DNA of 64,000 bases, from contig JAUGWO010000013.1 of the NCBI GenBank assembly GCA_049724395.1, forward strand, positions 62,001-126,000. The letters are read 5' to 3'. Position numbers and translations under genes: made by a program. Every line of letters begins with the position of its first letter. Position 1 is the stretch's first letter. This DNA is from Spongospora subterranea f. sp. subterranea. Taxonomy: Eukaryota > Endomyxa: Phytomyxea > Phytomyxea > Plasmodiophorida. Of the stretch, positions 1-14,070 are shown piece by piece. A model generated the notes under the pieces. The model was not told the origin of the DNA, searched no databases, and saw only the letters and a program-made list of their open reading frames with translations.

Positions 1-753
1 AATAATGGATCACGACACAATCATGACAGATATGTTATGATGTGATATGTGTAGCGAGACATCTCAATACAGGATCCTCAGTACTGCACATACTGATGAA
101 TGAAGGGTCCACTGATGTCAATAATGGATCACGACACAATCATGACAGATATGTTATGATGTGATATGTGTAGCGAGACATCTCAATACAGGATCCTCAG
201 TACTGCACATACTGATGAATCAAGGGTCCACTGATGTCAATAATGGATCACGACACAATCATGACAGATATGTTATGATGTGATATGTGTAGCGAGACAT
301 CTCAATACAGGATCCTCAGTACTGCACATACTGATGAATGAAGGGTCCACTGATGTCAATAATGGATCACGACACAATCATGACAGATATGTTATGATGT
401 GATATGTGTAGCGAGACATCTCAATACAGGATCCTCAGTACTGCACATACTGATGAATGAAGGGTCCACTGATGTCAATAATGGATCACGACACAATCAT
501 GACAGATATGTTATGATGTGATATGTGTAGCGAGACATCTCAATACAGGATCCTCAGTACTGCACATACTGATGAATGAAGGGTCCACTGATGTCAATAA
601 TGGATCACGACACAATCATGACAGATATGTTATGATGTGATATGTGTAGCGAGACATCTCAATACAGGATCCTCAGTACTGCACATACCGATGAATCAAG
701 GGTCCACACTGATGTCAATAATAAATCTCGACACAATCATGACAGATATGTTC
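1..753. repeat. 119-bp tandem satellite, about 6.3 copies
   Basis: Copies start at 1, 120, 239, 358, 477 and 596, so the period is exactly 119 bp. A partial, diverging seventh copy starts near 715 and fades by about 753. Copies differ by single bases (for example gaatgaagg against gaatcaagg). The array begins at the window edge, so its true length is unknown. Short reading frames across it are not conserved as proteins. Confidence 0.97.
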
Positions 754-1792
754 TCGCCGGCATTGCAATCGGCGCATCGATCCCAGTCACTTCGAATAAA
801 AGGTCCAATAGCGGAATCGAAATCACTAAGAATACTTGCAAAGGCACAAACGCAAGCAACTCCAGAGTATAAATTGAGGGCTCATATTATCGACTAAATA
901 TTTGGTGTATGGATCATCACGATCAATGTCAATTCGATTACCGACAAGCGCTATCCCTGGAATTTTCAATATGCCAAAGTTCGTCACAATATAATCCGTC
1001 TCGCTAGAGGACTATGTTGGAGCGGTACCAGAGCAATTCAACATGATTAACTGAAACAACTTCATATCCCAATGGCAAGTTATGTTGGACTCCTATTGCC
1101 AATCAATCAAATGGCCGACATTAGCTGCAAACAGTACCGGCACCCACCCTAGCCTAACCTCTACATCAACAACGTGTTCACACAATACGACACAGTGTAT
1201 TACCGGGCACGGTACTCACCTGGTATTATACTTGTTAGTAAGCAGGAAACAGTTCGTGGTAAAGGACGACAGGTCGTCGCGGATGACAAAAAGGTAAATA
1301 CTCTATGACTCGATCTATGTCCCTAAATAAACAGTTTGCTTTTATTGCTAACTTGTTTGGAGACCTCTGTTGGACGCGGAACGACGTCTCGAGCTGAACC
1401 GGCTCGATCCAACCCACCAGAGGTGCACACACAGAGCATATTGAGTGGAAACGACACAAGAAAATGATGAAGTCGCGATGAGGCTCTGCTACACTGGATA
1501 AGCAATTTTCTACCCCAATTACTCAAGAAAACCGCTGCCGCCCTCGATTGGGACTCTACTTGAGCAAAAAGCTCAACTTATGTATCCAGGGTTGGTATCC
1601 AGTTCCATGGTTTTGAACAGTTTATTGTCTAGGCCCTAGGGTTTCGTCTTTTGTCGATTGTCCTGAAAAAGAACGTGCTTGGGTCTAAGGACTGTCCAAT
1701 GATCAACAAGAATGACCGCTCTCGGAGGAATGAAATCCGGTCCTCGGAAATCGTCTTTCCTTGCTCCGAGTAATGCGGAGATTCCACTTTAA
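754..1792. other. Intergenic, no supported gene
   Basis: Only short frames without recognisable similarity or consistent splice structure are visible. The last 100-200 bases probably contain the promoter and 5' UTR of the glycosyltransferase that starts at 1793. Confidence 0.5.
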
Positions 1793-3601
1793 ATGGGTTC
1801 GATAAGGGCGCTGATTGTGATCTGCCTGATTGTGCTTGGAGTTGTTAACCTGGCGTTGTTCGCGTCATGGAAAATATATTCCGGCTCGACAGTGAATCTT
1901 GTGTCTCCAAAATTTCCCTTAATATCAAGCTGCCCCAATGATATCTGGAAAAACCCGCATGACCTGCAAAACGCGGCGATTCCAGAGGAATTCAACGGAA
2001 ATGTTGATAATTCATGGAAACAACCGCGTTCAAACTTCGATGTTGTTCGTCTTCCTGAGTAATGCGGCTTTCCAATGGATTATAGTACGTTTTATATTTT
2101 ATCAGGTTTGACCATGAAAATGGTGTTGCCTTTGTGGCTCATCTTCGAGACGCATTTGTGTCGGGAAGTTCTTTGAAAATTTATGATTGCAAATCGACAT
2201 ACTTTGCTGGTGGATGTGATGTATACCAAGAACCATTTCCGATGCAAAATTTGTTGAAATCCACTGAAATCACAGAAATCGACGAGGCTGTGATCATTTC
2301 TCAATATTGGGGTTATGGTTATTATCACTGGCTAATCGAGGTCGCTTCCATTTGATTTGTTTTCCTTGGGGTTCATTCGCCTCACATGCTGCAATCACAG
2401 TTTGTTTCTATCAAAAGTTTGATCACTTGAATTATCTCTGCCTACTATGGTTTGCAAGCATTTGTAAAATTGCTTTCAGTGTTTCTGGTCTCTTTCGGAA
2501 CTGGTCTGAATGCCGTTCCATGCTAATAGGGATTCATGCGGCTTGCGTTGGTGTACAATACTCTCCGAGAAAACCAAAATATGAAAATTCTCATGTTCGA
2601 TATGGGTATCGCTCAAGACCTTCTATCTCTAATCAATATCGACCCGTCTCGGTTGATTTCTTTCCAAGCCGACCGAGTCTATTTCATTCACAATATCACG
2701 GTGACATCACCAACGTCCTGCCAGAAAGCTATGGGCTCTCCAATGCGCTATATGAAAAAGCTTATGAGAGACAACGCGAGGGAAAAATACCCTGATGAAG
2801 TTAACAAACCTGACTTTTCTGTTATCTGTGTTTTTTTATTTATCTATTCAGAAGTTGCCCTTGTACTTCTCTTTAAAAAAACTTGTACCGATGTTGCCGA
2901 TCAATGAACTTTTTCTGTATCTACCGGACAAGATTGTTTGCGAGCTAATTCTGGTTGTAGTTCGGGGATCATATTGCAGCCAAAAAACCGTTCACAATTG
3001 TGATCAACATGAGAGATGCGCATCGGTCCTTGTCGAACCATAATGAGCTGGTTGAGGCAGTACGGCGTTTTAATCCAGACTCAGACGTTATCGTGTTCTT
3101 GCCTGAGGAGAATCTGATTTCGACTCTTCGCAAACACTTTTTCGCAAACATAATCATCGGCCCACATGGTGCCGGCTTGAGCAACGTACGAATTAAGTTG
3201 GTTTTTTTGTTCTTTCTTTCGTAATTTTAGATATGTTGGTACATACATTTTTCCAAAGGTGAATCTTCGACCCCTTGATATTTGAGGGCATTTTGATACG
3301 GTAAGGACTGATTACAGGTTCGTTTCAGATGGTGTTTGCTCCAGATGGCGCTACAGTCATCGAATTGCATCCTGCTAAAGGTAACGAGCTTCGGGATGTT
3401 CCCCATGGAATCAATATCTGTCATCAAGTAACTGCCTGGCGATCTAATCTCCATTCCATCATGTTGCTTGAAAACAATGGCGATCCAGGGTCCAAGTTTG
3501 AGACCAATATATCACGAGTCATCGATACGGTTTACAAAGTTCGGTCAGGCAATCTATCTGCGATTGAGCAGTATAATATACCAATGAGTAAATATATGTA
3601 A
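1793..3601 (+). CDS. GT61-type (EOGT-like) glycosyltransferase, five exons
   Basis: Exons 1793-2058, 2106-2340, 2530-2799, 2961-3185 and 3329-3601 join in phase into about 422 residues. The N-terminus has a hydrophobic stretch (residues ~5-25), fitting a type II Golgi/ER signal anchor. QYWGYGYYHWLIE, at the end of exon 2, matches the conserved block of the family that contains EOGT and plant xylosyl/arabinosyltransferases. A second conserved block is GPHGAGLSN, at the end of exon 4, followed by MVFAPDGATVIELHP. These enzymes transfer a sugar (GlcNAc, xylose or arabinose) onto secretory glycoproteins or polysaccharides; the substrate cannot be read here. The third intron (2800-2960) could hide a small extra exon, but the phase fits without one. 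Family call firm, substrate unknown. Confidence 0.85.
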
Positions 3602-4097
3602 AAGGTATTTTTGTTATGGGATGGCCCGATACTCTTCAGCGGGTGACTGTCAAGGCAACAAATATTGAGCCAACACATATGCTGCATTTACCAGAATATA
3701 TCTGGGATAAGAGCATCTGCAGCAGCATTAACAAAACACACCATTGGCAAAGAGCGGATCACTTCCTATGAAATGGAAACAGTCTACTGTAGATAATTAT
3801 ATCGATTTTTCAAAACGCGGTCCCGCACGCCACGTGCGTTTTTCAACGTTGTCATTGAAAACGTTCAACAGCATCAACTCTGATGATTCTTTAGCGTTGG
3901 GTCTCTCGCAACTTCTCGAGTAAAACCACATCGCTGAAATCGCAATAGCGCCAAGCGAGTAAATATTTTCTCAATTTAAGTATATTTCGGCCAAATTTTA
4001 GGCATATCTGCACCTCTTCAGCTGTGACGTTTCCAGACAATAGCAAAAGCACCTTAACTGTGCATTGATTTACTGACAGATGAAGTAGATTGTTGAA
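3602..4097. other. Intergenic between convergent genes
   Basis: This stretch contains the 3' ends of the glycosyltransferase (plus) and of the DELMSH gene (minus). No further gene, RNA or clear repeat is seen. Confidence 0.5.
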
Positions 4098-4577
4098 CTA
4101 CCTTTGAGATGTACAGCGAGCGATAGCATTTGAGAAGTCGGGCGATTTCTGGGTAGCATCGTACCATCCGAATAATGGATTCTCATCAATAGGTGACGAT
4201 ATCACTGATTCAATAGAAATATCGCGGGGGAACTTGTTCAAGTAGCAGACGCATGGATAGACAACGTCAAGGATCCGTTCATTGATTACGCGCATAGGAC
4301 CGACCCCTCGCTGCTCATACTCCAGGAATTGCTCGATGAACACCAGGATTGAGATCAAGGTCTGAATGCTCAATTGGCACTTTGAATGTACATGCTCGGT
4401 GCCCGGTTTACCGATAAAATTGACCATGTTCTCGGCGTGATGACGCGCCTCAATCGCTGCTAAACCCATTTCTTGGGTCAGCGCGAATAAAATCGTCACG
4501 TCTATTGGAGGGTCAGGCGTAGGAGCGAAGAAGCTGTGCGACATGAGCTCATCTAGTTCAGTGTTCTCCATTCCCAA
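4098..4577 (-). CDS. DELMSH-family protein, divergent copy A (159 aa)
   Basis: A single intronless frame of 159 residues. It aligns along its whole length with the 167-residue proteins at 43743-44246 and 59420-59923. Shared blocks are LDELMSHSFFA near residue 7, EARxHAENMV near 55, the VVYxCVCYLN type near 115, and ESVISSPIDENPLFGWYDAT near 130. Identity is clearly partial, roughly 60% by eye, and differences are mostly conservative with no stop or frameshift, which suggests selection on the protein. There is no signal peptide or membrane segment; the middle looks alpha-helical and the C-terminus ends in a conserved RCTS. I do not recognise the family. Degenerate relatives lie nearby at 5.9-6.7 kb, so this is a dispersed, probably mobile gene. 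Confidence 0.6.
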   Translation of the reverse strand: MGMENTELDELMSHSFFAPTPDPPIDVTILFALTQEMGLAAIEARHHAENMVNFIGKPGTEHVHSKCQLSIQTLISILVFIEQFLEYEQRGVGPMRVINERILDVVYPCVCYLNKFPRDISIESVISSPIDENPLFGWYDATQKSPDFSNAIARCTSQR

Positions 4578-5879
4578 GTGACCAGAGATGGTAATAAAAC
4601 TGTTACTGTAGTGACAGGCAAACCCTGTCGGTCATGTGATTTTGATGTGTGCAACTGCGCCGGCGGGACCTTACATCCGTTATACAGCTAGGGTTAGCGG
4701 TCATGGCTGTCTGTGTTCGCTCAGGAATGAAGCATATTGAACTGGGTAACCTCCATTGCTCGAGCCAAGCTAAACCAATAAATGGATTTAGCAGCGATTT
4801 AGTCCCACAATCACGCAGAGAACATGAGCATTTTGTTGGTAGACCGAGCATTGTTTGTGTTCAACGAAATGCCAATCGAGCATCCAGATTTTAAGTTTGG
4901 ATCCTGCTTTTCTATGAGCAGTGCATGGAGATGCACAGCGAGGTAGTGCTTCTAGTGATGTAGCCATTGAGCTGATATGTTACCTTCTAAAACCCACCAT
5001 ACCATGAGGTGTCGGAGTCGCGCGGCCCCATCAAAGAAACCCCTTTCTTCTCTTTGAGGCGCTTGTGTTACCAATGAACGCTCGTCAATGTGAGTAGGCG
5101 AATTTTGATTGCTTCATCAGAAAAATTCGACCTTCCAGAGGACTTTTTTCTCTACAAACACCAGAAGCCAAACAATAACGTATGAAGACTACGGAATATG
5201 ACAGAAGCTGATTTCCTTGATTTTCAACGTCTTGCCTGAAAGGCTTTTTATTGTCGTTGGTCCAGTTAACACAACGAATTATTTGGAGCGATCGGAGGGA
5301 ATTGCTCTCATCCACGGCACGGCTCATCCGTATAGCAAGCGGGCACGCTGTTTTCGAGGGGGAGCAGGGTTAAATTGATCATGTTTATGCTGTTATATCT
5401 TTTTACATTGCAGCCATACTGGTGAAATCGTAATGCTCGACTATCCTCTTTGTAGATACATGTAAGTATGGGCTTGATTTTATGCTGTTCAAGGAAAACC
5501 CTGTTATCTGTTCCTATATTGGTTTCGTCCCTTGTACGAGTATCCACATGCAGTGAATGACAGCATTATGCGCTTCATACCAAGGTATTTGAAGGGCAGG
5601 TCGCAACTATTGACAGCATATAGCAAGTATGATCCTGTTATATCAAATTAACTAGTCACTTAGGTGCCACTCTTTGGGTGTTTCTTCCATGCATGTAGGC
5701 CTCCTGCGAATTGAGCTGATTCTCTGACGTTGCGTTTTCGAAGCAGTGCGATTGAACTGCACGTCAATTGTTGAGCAACACTACCAGCGACAAAGTATAT
5801 TACTGATGATTTTAGACAACTCACCAAGCCTCTTAACTGTGCAACGATTTGCTGAACGATGATGTTGTTTTTGACTTTT
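4578..5879. other. Repeat-rich intergenic region
   Basis: No convincing gene. Several 75-82 codon frames overlap on both strands, lack conserved motifs and do not join by splicing. The region lies between two DELMSH copies and is probably decayed repeat sequence. Confidence 0.4.
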
Positions 5880-6327
5880 AAACCGTGGGAGGTTCAGGGA
5901 CCGATAGCATGTGAACAGGCTGGAGATCCTGGGTGTTATTGCACAATCCGAAATATTGGACTCTCGATAGTAGACGAACTTATCACCGATTCCATAGTGA
6001 TCTTGCGAGGGGATTGTTCAAGTCGAGGCATGGATAATCAACGTCAAATATCCGTCCACTGATCACCAACCTAGGAAAGATTCCTTACTGCTCATACTCC
6101 ATGCACTGCTTGATGAAAATCAGGTTTGCGATCAAGATTTGACTGCTCGTTTGACATTTTGCCAGTATATAACCGGTGCCCGGTTCACTAACGAATTGAA
6201 TCATGGGTGTCGCTCTAATTGCGGGACTCAAAAACGCAGCTAAACCCATTTCTTCGGTCCCGAAGGATTCAGGCATCGGAGCGTTGAAGCAGTGCGACAT
6301 GAGCTCATCTAGTTCAGTATGCGACAT
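5880..6327 (-). pseudogene. Degenerate DELMSH-family copy
   Basis: The first 80 codons (6327 down to 6085) still read as the family N-terminus, with TELDELMSHCF and EEMGLAAF, but with an internal deletion after residue ~18. A stop then falls where the intact proteins continue with the YEQR region. Beyond the stop, recognisable but frame-disrupted similarity to the C-terminal half (ISGRIFDVDYPC) continues to about 5880. This is a decayed relative of the gene at 4098-4577. Confidence 0.65.
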
Positions 6328-6419
6328 TCCTAAGCGACAAGGTCGTCTGATGCCGAGGCCCTGGCAATAGGGTTGCCGACCAGTACTGCACCGCCATTAT
6401 TATCTTCAATCGTTTAGGA

Positions 6420-6660
6420 ATGGGCCACACTGAACTTGATGGGCTCATGCCGTACGACTTCTTTCGGTCCTACCCCTGGTCCTTCATTAAACCAGAAAAT
6501 GTGTTACCAGCGATTGAGCCTCAGTAATCAGCCCGATAATATGAAGCAATTTGTCGCCAATCCGGGCAGCGATCGGTACGCAGGCAATCTGCGAAGCATG
6601 TGGTCTTCATTGAACCTGACTTGTTTCAAGGCAATGCATGGGATATGAGTAGCGCGGTAT
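6420..6660 (+). pseudogene. Degenerate DELMSH-family fragment, inverted
   Basis: It begins with an ATG and reads MGHTELDGLM, clearly related to the family start (MSHTELDELM in the neighbouring minus copy), followed by a degraded DFF. In-frame stops follow within about 40 codons. It is head-to-head with the degenerate minus-strand copy at 5880-6327, repeating on a small scale the opposed arrangement seen in the large arms. Confidence 0.55.
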
Positions 6661-8122
6661 CGGCCCTAGTCTTGTGACCAATAAACGGATTGTGGTCGTT
6701 GTCTATTCATGTAGGTCTGATGGTACCCGGATGACCTGATCTCGAGAGTGGCCGGATTCGCGTGGTTGAATGAAGAACATGTGCTTCTTCTTTCAATGCA
6801 TGTGTCCTGGCTTTAAACATGCCTGGAGACCGCATTCATGGTAAATGAACGAATTCTGGCTGTACGAGAGAACACCAGACTCCCGAGGAAATGTACAATC
6901 AGGAGAGGCGAAGAAAACGGAAGGGATCGGAGCGTCTTCCTCTGGTCATTCACTGCATATGTCCATTAGCAAGCGAGGGTGCTGTTGTAAAGGGAAATTT
7001 CTATGAAAGTTCCATCACAACAAACACCATGTTGCTCAAGTTGAGGCGTTTGATGAATGATGATTTTGCATTGTAACCACACTGATATGAAAGCGATGAC
7101 GTTATTGCTGTGGGTATCGTATTGCCTAAATGTGACTTTCAAGTCTGTAGGTATCGTATTGTAAATGTGACTTGTAAGTCACGTTTATATCGCAACGATA
7201 CCAGTTGTTGAATGACGTCTCTGTGGAAACTCGGTATCATTGCAGATTAAGAGTCTGGTGTTACCTTGTATCGTGCAATTTGATGACCGTCTATCACACA
7301 ACATCCTCTATGTGTAACGATATGAAGTTAAATGTATTGTCTAATATGTAATAATTTCGGTTCAACCAGGATTCTCAAACCATCCTTGAAGAAATGCGAT
7401 GTTCAACCCCTCGTTCACTGTCCATGGGCTTTTTCAACTTTTGAAGTGCCGCCTCGTACCCCGCTGATACGAATGGCTTCATGCTTTGGAAGACGGCTTG
7501 CCGAAGCCCTCGCTCTCAACCAAGGATTCATCAGGCCAGATCGCCACGAACGACAAAAAGCAACGTAGCAAGTCTGATTCTTCTTAGTCAAGTTCGTAAA
7601 AGACAATTAGTCTCTGTTTCAAACTATCATGGTTTGCCTTCCCTGCACTTTTAGGCCACTGCACTCAGAGCAAATTCTTTAGCGTTCGGTCAAATCGCTT
7701 CAATCAAGGACTAACTTAGCGCCAACCAGTATTGTTTTGTTAATTCCAGGCGAATAATTTAGATAAATATGCACGTTGTCAACTGTAGTCCCAGTTGCTT
7801 TTTCTCGAGCAGTGACCTTTCAAATTTGGGTAGTTCTACAATTCCTATGTGTATCATCAAATCGTTCAACGTTTTAGATCTATGCCACTTTAGGCAAATA
7901 AAATCATATGTTTTCAGTAAATGTCGTGACAAATCAAAACCGTTAAACCTCAGTTAAAACCTCAGTCATCATCCTAGGAAACAAGGAATATCTTGGCTTA
8001 TAAAATGATTAGATATCTAGAGTGATCACAGACTTGGAGATAGATTCATTTGACCTCTAATACGTTTGTAAATTTCCTTTTCGGTTGTATTCAAATTTTA
8101 TTCATTGTCCTTTCAACGCTCA
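6661..8122. other. Repeat graveyard, no supported gene
   Basis: Around 7105-7185 a segment of about 40 bp containing ggtatcgtatt and aatgtgactt occurs twice. At about 7390-7540 the minus strand has a short open stretch with protein-like composition (QSMKPFVSAGYEAAL) that may be an old exon or transposon fragment but cannot be extended. Nothing else is supported. Confidence 0.4.
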
Positions 8123-8707
8123 TCAACGGCATTCATGACTCGTTACATGGATAAAGATTATTATGAACAAGTGTGATCTCTTGAGGCTCTCGTCGAAAGA
8201 TTGGGTGCAACAAAAGTAGCTATTGGGCGACGTGTCGTCATAAAAGGACTCGACGACGGTATTCAGTTTTTGCATCGAAAACAGAAAGTGTTGAAAAGGA
8301 CCTTTTTCGCTATTGTTGCACCCAATCGATGCGAGCCTCAAGAGATCACACTTGCTCACAATAATCTTCATCTTGGAAGCTGCCTTTGCCCCATAACGTA
8401 GACGAAGCGTCTCGAAGTAGGGTTTAAAATTTTCCCGATTGTCAAGGGTCAGAACGAGATAGATCCTTTGCAACACTTTCTGTTTTCGATGTAAAAACTA
8501 AATACCGTCGTCGAGGCCTTTTATGACGACACGTCGCCCATATAATTCTTTTCTCCAATATCCGAGAGTATCAATCGTGGTAAGAAAGTTGTCTCCATTA
8601 TGAATTGCTGAATACGCTTTCGCTGAAGTTGTCAATCCTCCATTTGCAACTGGATTTCCAGATATACATACTACCTCTAGGGACTTTGTTGAGACGTTCA
8701 AAAACAC
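8123..8707 (-). pseudogene. Frameshifted unknown ORF, probable mobile-element remnant
   Basis: Two minus-strand frames, 8707-8498 and then 8476 down to about 8310, read as one broken protein. The first ends GRRVVIKGLDDGI and the second resumes after HRKQKVLQRIYLVLT in another frame. The first frame has good coding composition. The remainder runs into inverted-repeat DNA that duplicates the same coding segment in the opposite orientation. No transposase motif is recognised, so identity as a transposon ORF is inferred only from its repeat context. Confidence 0.4.
8158..8545. repeat. Interleaved inverted repeats
   Basis: Arm 1a (8158-8218, containing tgtgatctcttgaggctc and gattgggtgcaac) is complementary to 8312-8365. 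Arm 2a (about 8218-8293, containing gggcgacgtgtcgtcataaa) is complementary to about 8472-8540. The two inverted pairs overlap instead of nesting, so they cannot both fold as simple hairpins at once. Confidence 0.75.
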
Positions 8708-8902
8708 GAGATTTGCCAGCTCCGTAAAACCATGAATCCTAATCGAAATGACCCATCTTTAACAGCATCTGTGCCATCATTATGGGAGTAGTTGGTACAG
8801 TACTGAATATGCCAAAGAAGGCACGATAATTGGTCGGCAACCATACATAGTACTGTAGTTTAAGTCCGCCACGGAGTGCGAATCTGGCCATTATCGATCG
8901 CG

Positions 8903-11437
8903 ATGGCGTCTCTTGAACTGCAACCGTTCTGTTCGAGCACTGATGGATGGGGCCCGGCCACCAACTTCAAAGGTTCGTATAAGTCTCTGATCAACTCACT
9001 TTTCTTTGCTGACCATTTATCAGGGCAAGCCTCTCAGGTCCCGTTTTCTTTATTCAGTAAATTTGATCGTATTGGAAAACCTGCCGATTTTGTATCGGCT
9101 CCGCAGGCATTCAACCAGGAGCCCAGACGTGACCGATATGCTGCATATGGCGCCTCCTCTGCTGCTTTTTCCTACTCACAGCAAGGTTATACTATACTTT
9201 GATTGCCTGTTAACTTGAGCAATGATGAGACACACTATTCGGAGCGTATTTATGAAGAATACTCTATTTTGCTAATCTTCTCTCTGAGCTCAATTTTGCC
9301 GACATGTTTTTTGTTTATTTACAATTGTTGTTTATTGTTTGGTTGTTAACAGATGATGAGACGTCGTTTTCGCTTGTTGACACTCGACCAAAACCTAAGC
9401 CCAAATTTGGCATTCAACGTATCGGTGGAACTCGTGGCCGGGGCGGATTCCGTGGCCGTGGTCGTGGTGGAGCTTGGGGAGGCCAAGGCGCACGCTTTGC
9501 ACAGGATCCTCGCTCAGGAACTGGTAAGCGTGTTTTTTTTAACCCTTTTCGCTTCCCCATAAGTTCGATTTTGTTTAAGGTCCATCCCTTTCCGCCTCTG
9601 GAGGGGGATCTGCGGATGCAGCACAGGCTCAGAACCAAAGGAAGAAGAGTAAAGGACGGTGAGCTTTCATTTCATGATCCACATTTTTTTTTAAGTGTTT
9701 GCAAAGTTGGGATACTGGACGTGGAGGCCGTCGATTCGGGCCACGAGATTGGGACCGAGCACCTCGCGTCAACCAACCCAGTATCAAGGTGCAGGAGGAC
9801 TGGGTCGAAGTTGCCCAGCTTTCAATCCAGCAACTGGAAGCCGCTACACTACCATTCCTTGAAAAAACAGCTCATGGTAAACGCATGCGAGGGCGGACTG
9901 ATGATACTTCGGAAGATGAGTCATCCAAGGTATACTTTTTTCATTTTTCTATCGTGTGCAGTTTTTTTTGCATTGAATGTTTGACTGGTGTGCTCTTTCC
10001 ACTGAAACTTATGGGTATTGATTGTTTTATGAAGTTTGCGAATGCGTTTTGTTTTTTCATCTGCGTTCGATATATGTTCATATGCTGTAATTTAGGCGTT
10101 GCGGGAATCGCAATCAGTTCAAACGCTGTTTGAATCTGGTATCGTTCACTGCTATGATAAAGGGTTCGATCGTGTCACGACCAGGAATAGCATCAAACTG
10201 CGCTCGGGGCCAGCTCCTCCCAAGTTTTCTGGCATCCATCCCGGTCAAGATCCTCTCATGCAGAAGCTCCATGCTGACAAAGCTGGCAATATTTACGCAA
10301 CTGATACTGTTGGTTTCAATGTCGACATCGACGATTTGCTCTGATTTTGTTCAGGTACTGTCGTTGTTGATGGCGGCTGCCCAGAGTGCCTCCGGCTGGG
10401 ATATAGTTATTCGCAAAACCAAAGACAGTATCATTCTTGATCGGCGGTCGTCATCTTTAATCGGGTTCGAAACCGTGAATGAAACTGGACAGGATTTGAC
10501 TGCCGATGAAGTTTCTCCCGAATCCATTAATCACCCTGTGCAGCTAATGAATGAAGCGACCAGTATTCGCGTGACATGTTGACGAATTGCCCTTTTGTTC
10601 AAATTTACTTCAGGTATTTATCAGCGTTTCCTGTCTCAAGCTGTTCGCGATTCTGTGGCTGTCGAGTTCGATGACGTTGGCGCTGCTGATTCGATTGCCT
10701 ATCGCTATCGCAGATTCGAGCTCGGGGAAGGTAAAAGACTGTTAGTTCGGTCTGAAGTTCAGGTTGTTACCCCATCTGATGTTCCCAAAATCAAACTGTT
10801 TAACCTCTGGACGTAGGCTGCAACTGAAAAGGCGTCTGGCTCTGATTCGACGCCGCAATTGCTGTCAAGTATAGCTTGGTCACCCATGCTTCAACAATTT
10901 TGTAAATGTGTTTGTAGTTCGGTCGCTTTTGGAGTTTGATGCGAAAACTGGTGCTGGTGTTTCTGATTGGCGTCAGAAGTTAGATGCCCAACGTGGTTAT
11001 ATCATCGCCACAGAGTTCAGGAACAACGCCTTCAAAATAACACGATGGATTGCTCAGGTATGCCTTCGATTACCCATTGGGTTTCTGTTTTCTATGATTG
11101 TTTAATTTATTCGGTTTCTCTACGCTGAGAAGCTTTTTTCAACCGGATTTTGTCTCAGGCAATCTTAGCTGGTATCGATGAGATAAGAATGGCATTTGTT
11201 AGCCGAGTTGTGCCGACCGATCCCAAACATCACGTTGTATTGGGTGTTCAGAGATTCAAACCTCTGGAGTTCGCTCAGCAAGTCGGCGTCAAACAATCGT
11301 CATTATGGGGCTCTCTTAACTTGATTATCGAGACCATTGTTTCACTTGCAGACGGTACCTACCTTTTGTTCCGGGATCCCAATGAGCCTCTTCTCCGTTT
11401 CTATTCTGTCTCAGACGATTCTATCGATCAAGCCTAA
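8903..11437 (+). CDS. eIF3d: Eukaryotic translation initiation factor 3 subunit D, eleven exons
   Basis: Exons 8903-8972, 9024-9185, 9353-9523, 9580-9658, 9707-9929, 10096-10308, 10355-10570, 10625-10762, 10817-10868, 10918-11057 and 11159-11437 join in phase to 580 residues. Subunit D of eIF3 sits by the mRNA entry channel of the 40S ribosome and, in animals, has cap-binding activity. Family hallmarks in order are DGWGP near the N-terminus, SKFDRIGKPADF, SFSLVDT, DWVEVAQLS, IVHCYDKGFDRVTTR, SGWDIVI, IAYRYRRFELG, DWRQKLDAQRG, VSRVVPTDPKHHVVLG and RFKPLEFAQQV. A run of RGG repeats lies at residues ~103-122, in exon 3. Introns are short (46-166 nt). The eighth junction rests on choosing the downstream of two acceptors. 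Identification is firm. Confidence 0.96.
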
Positions 11438-13765
<2,328 letters not shown>

Positions 13766-14070
13766 AACACTTTGAATATTTTACTTCTCAGATTCTTTAT
13801 CAATCAACGTCTCTTATCTGCACCTTTGAAATCGTCGTTTAATCCAATATGGCCTTTCTTTCATCTTATTTGTATATTTCTTGCGTCCGGGCGTAATCAG
13901 GCGTTTCCGTAGCGTGATATTCATTTGGTGGGTTTCGTCCGGTTTTACTTCATCTAATTTCGTCCGTACCGTTGTAATGGCAGTCGGATTTACTGGTTGA
14001 CAGTTTCGGAAGATCGGCCGATATCTCCGACTATCAGTTTGTCTCGCATGCCCTGATTTCACATACGATT

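Noticed and set aside
637-897. 86-codon plus-strand frame starting in the satellite
   Set aside because: Its first third is satellite sequence and the rest has no recognisable composition or splice partner.
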